Assembly: GCA_039000515.1 (NCBI GenBank)
Contig: JBCFYV010011135.1
Span: forward strand, 21,416,927 to 21,480,926
DNA length: 64,000 nucleotides
Direction of reading: 5' to 3'
From: Timema cristinae
Lineage: Eukaryota > Arthropoda > Insecta > Phasmatodea > Timematidae
Below the pieces are notes generated by a model that saw nothing but the letters and a program-made list of their open reading frames with translations, ran no database searches and was not told the DNA's origin. Every line of letters starts with the position of its first letter. The first letter of the stretch is position 1. Of the stretch, positions 58,901 to 64,000 are shown in pieces. The position numbers and the translations under genes are program-made.

Positions 58901-61900
58901 ACCATAGGTCTATGTTAAGATAAGTAAGATACAAACGGTACACAAGATATATCCACGTTTCTAGCAAAAGTCAAATCCATACAAGTATTACCGATCGTGG
59001 CCGACATGGTCTGAATGTGAGATTAAACTTGTATTACATAAAGTCCTGCAGTGAAGGGTTTTGTGACACATCATTATTGAAGTCACCAGGGATGACGATT
59101 GGCTCAAAACTTGGGAATTATGCAGCACGTTATCTTAAGGTCATTGATGAGTCTATATTCCCATAGCTATCGAATTAAATCATTTTAGTTTGACTACATT
59201 TAATATTTTATAAATTACTAAACCAAACCTTATCAAATGATTTCATTACACATATTTCCGTCATAAAGTGGGTGCTTAACAATCTCTGTTATTTTTTCCA
59301 GCTTGAAAGTCTGACCCAGCAAGAGCTAGCTTCAAGGTTAACGTTGAACTGTATGACCTGCTACGTTGAGCCCCAGAAGATAGTGAGTCTGCCTATTACT
59401 ATCATGGACGTGTTTGATGAGTACGCGCTGTCCAACCCCGTCCGAGAAGAGATGTACAAGTGCTACCCGACGGCCAAGCTGGCCCACCTTAAGTCCGGCG
59501 GTAATTTTCCTTACCTAAGTCGGAGTGATGAAGTTAATCTTCACTTGCAGGCGAGTTGTATTTATATGTTGCACATTTAATTGGTGTATTTTTCATCATC
59601 ATCAGTTTCTCCAACTTGTGCCCAGGTCACTTTAGTAAAATTCTTTCCTTCCACCATTCTTTCTTCTTATTTGCAGGTGTGTAAGAGACCTACTATGGAG
59701 AAGACAAGTGTCCTTGAAGTGTAAGGAAGTGTTGTATTGAGCATTCTTCATACCCATGTAACGAACGAAGCGTAAACGCAGACTTGTATAAAAGAGAAAC
59801 GAGGAAAGTGGAGGCAATGGGAATTAAGTTTTTTTGAAAAGCATGCTAGCTTTCACCAGAAGAGATAGGATTAGGAATGAAGATGTACGGTCTAGAGTTG
59901 GGGTAAGGGGGTACATAAGATAGTAGAAGAAGCTAGGATGAGATGGTAATGACACGTAAGGAGGATGGAAGGGGAGAGAATTCCAAGAAGATTAATGGAT
60001 AATACTTGAGATGGGTCAAATCCACTATTTCTCAAATTCGAATTTCGAATTCGAATCCAAATCCGAATCTAGATTTTATTCTCGAATCTGAATCCTAGCA
60101 AATTGTTAGAAATTTTAATGATTTATTTCAATCATGCTTTCAATTCCTAACTAACCACAACCACCTCTCAAAAAATTCTAGCTACAATCCAGCCAAATTA
60201 AACAATCTAGAATCATATTATTGTTTAGAAATCAAATCAATCAAAATCTGAGTGTCTTTTAGTTATTTTTAAAAGTGTTTTAAAATGAGTTAAGTTACTA
60301 AAAAAAACATGTTAAATAAACAGATTAGCCCTAGTTATCCTTTGATCAACTTTAATCATCATTGTAAGATTTTAATTTATTTTATTAAGATAGCAAAAAT
60401 AAAAATATATACTGATATTTTTAATAAAGACTAAAAAACATGTTTAACAATTAAACATACATTAGAAATAGTGAACTCAATAATGCCTAACTATGTTTTA
60501 TTATTATTTTCTTATAATATCCATTATCTATCTTCACGTAGAAAACAAGAAATATATTCGATTCTTGTGATATATTGATTTCTGAGATTACATTCTTTTT
60601 AAAACACAAAACATATTTCCAACTAAATATGTTCGTTTCCCTTTTAAAAGGCAGGACCATGTTTGAATATTTTTACAATTACTTCAATAACATAATTAAA
60701 AAAAAAACTCTTTAATGAAATTAATTTAAAAACAAATAATTAATTAACAAGTCATTATTTTATTCTTAAAACTCGAGAGCGCTTACTAAGTGATCAGATT
60801 ACCTGAATCAATTTTAAACAAACAATCAATATATGATACTTAGGCCGGTAGGGATAAATAAACAGTTGTATCGCTGTCTGATTGTTGACAGTATTTATTT
60901 TTCATGAAACCCAACAAAATGTCTAGCTTAAGGATCGTATGCAATAAATTTGGGTTCTTTACATAGTTGTAGATAATTAAAACCAGTTGGGTGGTAAGAA
61001 TTAACAGTATCTTTATTTTAATCATCACTCAGGCAAGTAAACATAATATACGTCATGGCTGTTGACTTTATATCGTGTGTAATGTGTTCTTATATCTGTT
61101 AAAAAAAAGTAATTTGTTTTATTTATTTGAGTTTATTTGTAATTCTAGTTCTGAATTTCAGTTTTTGAAGAGTTTTAATGTGGTATTTAAAATATTTACA
61201 AGATTTTTCGTGAGGTGAAAGTTTTAGAAGTGAGCATGTGTTGAAACGGTCGAGTCCAAGTTTCCCATAGAGGTGGGAGGGTAGGGTACTAGGCATGTTA
61301 GATTTTCCACACCTAACTTTTTTTTTTTAAATAATGATTTTATTCATGCTAATATCTTTTGTCTGACAAAATAAATATTACGGATTAAGTTTTGCTTTTC
61401 AAGTAGACCAAACTAAGTAATTTTTTAATTCAAAATATTATGCTTTGTCTATGAGATGAAAGATTCAACCATCGAATCCAGTAAAACACTGAATCCTCAA
61501 ATCTCGAATATGTCAAGATTCGGTGGATTCGATGATTCGAGTTGCCCATCTCTAGATAATACATATGTAGCGAAGAGAGAAAGGAAGAGAGAGAGGAACA
61601 GATAGTAGCAAGTGTGCAAGTGAGAGTAGGAGAGTGGAAGAGAGTGCAGGATGAAGAATGGTGGAAGGACAGAGAGAGATGGAGGTATTTTACTAAACAG
61701 AACCGGCCACAGGCTGGAAACATTTCATGATCACTTGATGATGTTGATTTAAATACATAGTATATTTTAACCATCTTTTAATTGCTGCACTTTTCAAAAA
61801 AATAATGTTATTGATGCCTTGCTTATTTCAGATTCACCTTCGAACATTTGAAGGGACCAATTTAAGTGCTTCAGAACAAATACAACAAGAGATTCCTTGA
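46992..61900 (+). CDS. SPG21: Maspardin (alpha/beta-hydrolase fold), complete seven-exon gene
   Basis: Exons 46992-47093, 47191-47325, 52223-52328, 53398-53518, 55859-55967, 59302-59550 and 61832-61900 join in phase to 891 nt, 296 residues (vertebrate maspardin is about 308). Landmarks in order: [38 protein letters not shown], elbow [83 protein letters not shown]. Maspardin is a cytosolic/endosomal protein, first described as a CD4-binding adaptor and thought non-enzymatic; loss causes a human spastic paraplegia. Start: ATGATG, first ATG chosen. The exon 6 donor is GC (CAG then GCGAGT). The exon 3 donor is GTTAAA, weaker than in copy A. The human C-terminal acidic tail is shortened here. Confidence 0.92.
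47530..47687. mobile_element. PIF/Harbinger-like MITE, copy B
   Basis: Counterpart of 28619-28779 with TAGGGCCCCTACACG and its mirror, flanked by TTA. Confidence 0.7.
47804..48090 (+). mobile_element. tRNA-derived SINE (family A), copy B, intron 2
   Basis: Counterpart of 28896-29176. TTTTATTTTATG duplications lie at 47792-47803 and 48091-48102. The TAA tail is longer than in copy A, as expected for a microsatellite tail. Confidence 0.9.
48668..48854 (+). mobile_element. 5'-truncated SINE (family A), copy B
   Basis: Counterpart of 29745-29931, with GATTTAGTAGT before (48657-48667) and GATTTACTAGT after (48855-48865). Confidence 0.8.
49295..49918. mobile_element. pogo/Tigger-like MITE, copy B
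   Basis: Counterpart of 30372-30986, same CAGTCAACTC ends and TA flanks, with several one-base indels inside. Confidence 0.75.
50265..50350. mobile_element. 86-bp palindromic MITE, absent from copy A
   Basis: CAGTAGCCCCATGGCTTCTT at the left is mirrored by AAGAAGCCATGGGGCTACTG at the right, with TA on each side. The whole element is nearly one hairpin. It belongs to the family at 1-64, 35591 and 55227, reduced in the middle. Copy A lacks it at the corresponding place near 31380. Confidence 0.85.
50351..50810. other. Segment present in copy B but not in copy A
   Basis: Non-coding AT-rich sequence between the palindromic MITE and the resumed homology at TTTTTTTCTTTGTTTG (50808; copy A about 31465). 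Copy A instead has about 90 unrelated bases. Short minus-strand ORFs here show no recognisable domain. Confidence 0.5.
50903..51157 (+). mobile_element. tRNA-derived SINE (family B), copy B
   Basis: Counterpart of 31580-31833, with AAATAAAGTTAA duplications at 50891-50902 and 51158-51169. Confidence 0.85.
51205..51775. mobile_element. GC-rich LTR-retroelement-like fragment, copy B
   Basis: Counterpart of 31880-32455, with the AATAAAGACTTTTGTGAC and TGGCGCGCGAACCCC features and many one-base indels relative to copy A. Confidence 0.35.
51905..52085 (+). mobile_element. tRNA-like SINE relic, copy B
   Basis: Counterpart of 32585-32760, with B-box-like AAGGTTTGAATCTC. Confidence 0.4.
52467..52745 (+). 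mobile_element. tRNA-derived SINE (family A), copy B, intron 3
   Basis: Counterpart of 33141-33419, with the same diverged inverted SINE end just upstream. Confidence 0.8.
52970..53220 (+). mobile_element. tRNA-like SINE (family C), copy B
   Basis: Counterpart of 33640-33890, with B box AGGTTCGAACCTTGG. Confidence 0.65.
53609..53655. mobile_element. hAT-like element terminus, copy B
   Basis: CAAGGGTTGGCAACC followed by a T run and GGGCCCCG, counterpart of 34286-34330. Confidence 0.35.
54418..54704 (+). mobile_element. tRNA-derived SINE (family A), young insertion found only in copy B
   Basis: Full-length 287-bp SINE with intact A-box-like and B-box-like head and a pure (TAA)n tail, flanked by perfect ACACTGACAAAAA duplications (54405-54417 and 54705-54717). 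Copy A has the uninterrupted single site TTTACACTGACAAAAATTTT near 35073, so insertion postdates the split of the two copies. Confidence 0.95.
54875..55115 (+). repeat. tRNA-like SINE relic and microsatellites, copy B
   Basis: Counterpart of 35225-35480. A preceding (TA)n tract (54856-54877) is longer than in copy A, and the trinucleotide tract at 55043-55110 differs in composition. Confidence 0.45.
55227..55447. mobile_element. Full palindromic MITE (221 bp)
   Basis: CGATAGCCCCGTGGCTTCTT at the left and AAGTCATGGGGCTACTG at the right, TA flanks, inner CAGCTGACGGCTGACAGTCA-type inverted repeats. This is the unbroken version of the element cut at 35705; the copy A/copy B homology ends inside it. 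Confidence 0.85.
55448..55858. other. Unique intron 4 sequence
   Basis: Part of the intron between maspardin exons 4 and 5, outside the duplication. AT-rich, no element recognised. Confidence 0.5.
55968..57490. other. Intron 5, first part, with hairpin-forming repeats
   Basis: ACAAATGTTTCA near 56258 pairs with TGAAACATTTGT near 56285, and GCCAACAGTTTTCAAA near 56337 pairs with TTTGCAAACTGTTGGC near 56378, so 56244-56400 can form two adjacent hairpins. A G run of 14 lies near 56540. At 57180 a GAATGGGCAAACCTCGG word resembles a hAT terminus. No gene. Confidence 0.45.
57491..57953. mobile_element. Tigger/pogo-like MITE in intron 5
   Basis: CAGTACGGGTCCTCATATCC at the left and GGATACGGGGCCGTACTC at the right are inverted matches with TA flanks, and the inner ACTGAGACCGCGGATTCTGA word is typical of Tigger-type subterminal sequence. 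It contains an AT-rich trinucleotide microsatellite (57745-57785) and no transposase. Confidence 0.65.
57954..59301. other. Intron 5, second part
   Basis: Holds an (ATC)n tract at 58077-58096, a pyrimidine-rich stretch with a C run near 58260, and a minus-strand B-box-like GGGTTCGAATCCCGTT near 58600 (tRNA-like SINE relic, about 58580-58680). The 106-codon plus-strand frame at 58097 is low-complexity and not a gene. Confidence 0.45.
58580..58680 (-). mobile_element. tRNA-like SINE relic
   Basis: Minus strand carries CAGGGTTCGAATCCCGTT, a perfect B box, about 50 bp after a weak A-box-like TTATGGCGTCACC. Neither a cloverleaf nor a tail could be completed by eye. Confidence 0.4.
59850..59997 (+). 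mobile_element. LINE C-terminal fragment, left part
   Basis: Broken plus-strand frames give [12 protein letters not shown] and then [16 protein letters not shown], the pattern found after the reverse transcriptase in many insect LINE elements (RTE/CR1-like). It breaks off at 59997 where a hAT-like element begins and resumes at 61563. Confidence 0.6.
60006..61554. mobile_element. hAT-like non-autonomous element, 1.55 kb, inserted in the LINE fragment
   Basis: Ends TTGAGATGGGTCAAAT and, inverted, TAGAGATGGGCAACTCG, followed inward by TTCGAAT-rich sequence on both sides. A perfect 8-bp duplication GATAATAC lies at 59998-60005 and 61555-61562, the hAT signature. The interior is AT-rich without a transposase frame. 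It lies in maspardin intron 6. Confidence 0.8.
61563..61735 (+). mobile_element. LINE C-terminal fragment, right part
   Basis: Continues the fragment at 59850-59997: [16 protein letters not shown] fits the conserved tryptophan-rich end of the same LINE class. It is followed by CATGATCACTTGATGATGTTGA. The word pattern near 59597-59640 is a partial inverted match to this end. Confidence 0.55.
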
Positions 61901-64000
61901 ACTGAAACGAGTTTAAAAGCTACTCCTCAAAAAAACAATTTGATACATCACAGGGTAAACCAACCAAAAATCCCATTCCTAGAAATGCAATATATCTGCT
62001 ACTTTCTGTTTCGTCCATCATAAAAATATGGAAGTTGGGTTTTGGAGATGAATGTTTTGGGTTTTAAAAAAAGAGGATGTTTGATACTTATGTCAAAGGA
62101 TGAGTTGTGAAAAAGTGAAGGAAAGCATATAAGTAAGTGATTTTTCTAAAATTTTCCAAGGATGATTTTTAAAGTTTCCACTGTCTAAAGTTAGGATGGA
62201 GAAAACTGGTTTATTCTAACCTTCATGTTTACAGATGTTGTTATAATATCAATGATGTTTGATTTGAATAATTTTTTTTTTGTCTCATTTAGATTATGGA
62301 CATATTTGCGACCTGGTTGTTGTGACAAATTTGAAACGACTTAGGTACAAATATTTTAGGCCATGTTATCTCTTAATGTGGCAATTTGTCACAACTACTG
62401 TGTAGTGACATACCTGGTCACTAAAGTGATGGGACTCTTCCTCACTCGTATAAATAATATTGTTAAATGTTCTTCTGGTCGTGTCAACCAGGTCCTATGT
62501 ATTATCATGCATCGCCTCACATTCCAAAAAGGTTATTCTATTATTTGCCTAGCATATTGGATACAGTTGTTGTCTAGTATACAATATGACTGTAATTTTG
62601 TTGTGTTGTGTTTGTCTCAAATCTGAAAATACAGTACTCATTTTTTTTTTTTTTTTTTTTCTATCGATGGATTCAGAAACCTTTCAATCCATTCTTTCAC
62701 TAAACCTTCAAAGAATGGATGTGCGAAGTCCACTTTATCAATATGAAGCAAACTCGAATTGAATATATGTTATATTTTCTAATCCTAATCGAAATTTGAA
62801 TATTTTTTTGTTGTTATATGCTTGAAAAAAATATTATATTCGTGCTATTTTTTATAACTTTATATGCTAAAATCACTTGTCGAATGATTTATTGCACAAT
62901 TGTTAGTAATATAATGTCTTACTATGATAAATAAAATCATCACGAATTAAAATTCAATCGCTTCACTTTTTTACAAATGAATATTAATTTGTGGATCACA
63001 TTTAACAGCTCATAATGGCAATAATTGAATAAGAATTGAGTGTTTTAGCTGTCAATATTCCTATTGGCAAAGCTTGCTAATTTTCGAAGTTAGATTTTTC
63101 TTTTCTTAGGTTAAATAGAAGCTGATATTAGTTTCAAAGCAAGTCAAAGCATTGTACACCCCTAGGATTTAGTTAGAACATTCTTGAATGCCTGTTTTCA
63201 TACCAGGATCTTCATATAGGTCCTTCCTAATAAAATCCCACTGTACGACCAGAAAACAATTACTTATAATGAAACCAAACAAGTATTTATTTATGATCAT
63301 ATGAATCATCTTGCTTTTTTTCTTGTGTGAGATAACAAGGAATTACTCATTGGGTATTCTCTCTATATTATGTTGATGGAATGGTTTTAATAATCTTGCA
63401 TTCCTAAATGTTGACTCTGCACAATAGTTACATACCTTACCAGAACAAGGGATGGTTCATATAATTTCTTTGGTACCTCAGTTTTGACAATTATTTTCTT
63501 AAGAACCAAACCCGAATTTAGTTACTTAAATAAATACTTTATTTCTTAGGTAAACCTGTTTAAAAAAAGTTTTTAGGAAGTACATGAAATGAACATGTCA
63601 AAGAGTCGACATAAAAATAGCAAATTTATTTTCTATTGGCCAGGTGTGTAACAAATTTGTAATAGTCCATAACATTCAGGGATGAAAACATTGGTGGTGT
63701 AATAGCTTTAGTTTAGTTGTGATTATTATAGGTGTTTGTGAAACTGCGAAAACTTCCACTTTGTTTCGAGTATTTGTCGGCCTCGAATTTTATTCAAAAG
63801 TAAGAGTTCCATATTTGACATTTACAAATTCATGCCAAGGGAAAAAAATTTAAAGTTAAAATACACATTTGTGTTGAGGTTCTTTAACTTTAATATATTA
63901 TCTAGATCACAAATTAATGTTCACATGATGAAAATCTAAACTAATTAAATTACATGTTGTGATAATAACTTATTTTTATTATTTTAGTACAGTAAGTGAT
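61901..64000. other. 3' UTR and downstream region of maspardin
   Basis: No coding exon seen. The first AATAAA noticed after the stop lies at 62930-62935, giving a possible 3' UTR of about 1 kb; this is weak evidence. A T run at 62641-62662 and AT-rich filler follow. The 87-codon frame at 62363 has no recognisable content. Confidence 0.4.

Noticed and set aside
60006..61554. Minus-strand 61430-61774 and 60840-61028 ORFs as a hAT transposase
   Set aside because: Too short, no transposase motif, and the first runs across the element boundary into the LINE fragment.
1..64000. A new defence or multi-gene functional system
   Set aside because: No clustered co-directional unknown genes are present. 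The window is explained by two host genes, one doubtful gene and mobile DNA.

Overview
This is a nuclear window from an animal, most likely an insect and plausibly a hemipteran; the order is inference. It is AT-rich, intron-rich and packed with repeats. Two protein genes are clear, both on the + strand. At the left edge are the last three exons of a 7tm_7 gustatory receptor (250-2851), an arthropod/ecdysozoan-type chemoreceptor family. On the right is a seven-exon gene for maspardin (SPG21/ACP33, alpha/beta-hydrolase fold), ending at 61900 and predicting about 296 residues. A third, unrecognised + strand gene may end at 14354, with a poly(A) signal at 14483.

The dominant structure is a direct duplication of about 18-19 kb. 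Copy A (17605-35705) and copy B (36489-55341) hold the same items in the same order: a tRNA-like SINE, a Polinton/Maverick remnant with long terminal inverted repeats and a broken minus-strand DNA polymerase B, satellite-like repeats of about 175 bp, a Helentron remnant (Pif1 helicase tail plus endonuclease), and maspardin exons 1-4 with TE-filled introns. Exons 5-7 occur once, after copy B, so copy A is a headless-tail duplicate. The copies meet across a 0.78 kb segment (35702-36488) nearly identical to 3223-4004. This suggests either a larger (about 32 kb) duplication followed by a 13.6 kb deletion, or template switching. A false duplication from two assembled haplotypes must also be considered.

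The copies have diverged by indels and insertions. Copy B has gained a SINE at 54418-54704 whose empty site survives in copy A, and an 86-bp palindromic MITE at 50265. Coding exons differ by two silent changes and one indel at an exon edge. Splice signals differ: copy A has a damaged exon 4 end, copy B a weaker exon 3 donor.

The 4-17 kb interval is mostly decayed mobile DNA: MITEs, SINEs, a GC-richer retroelement pseudogene with RT and RNase H traces on the minus strand, and degenerate tandem repeats. The 56-62 kb interval holds the unique 3' exons of maspardin, a Tigger/pogo-like MITE, and a LINE tail interrupted by a 1.55 kb hAT-like element with a perfect 8-bp target duplication. No CRISPR array, rRNA, convincing tRNA gene or prokaryotic operon is present.
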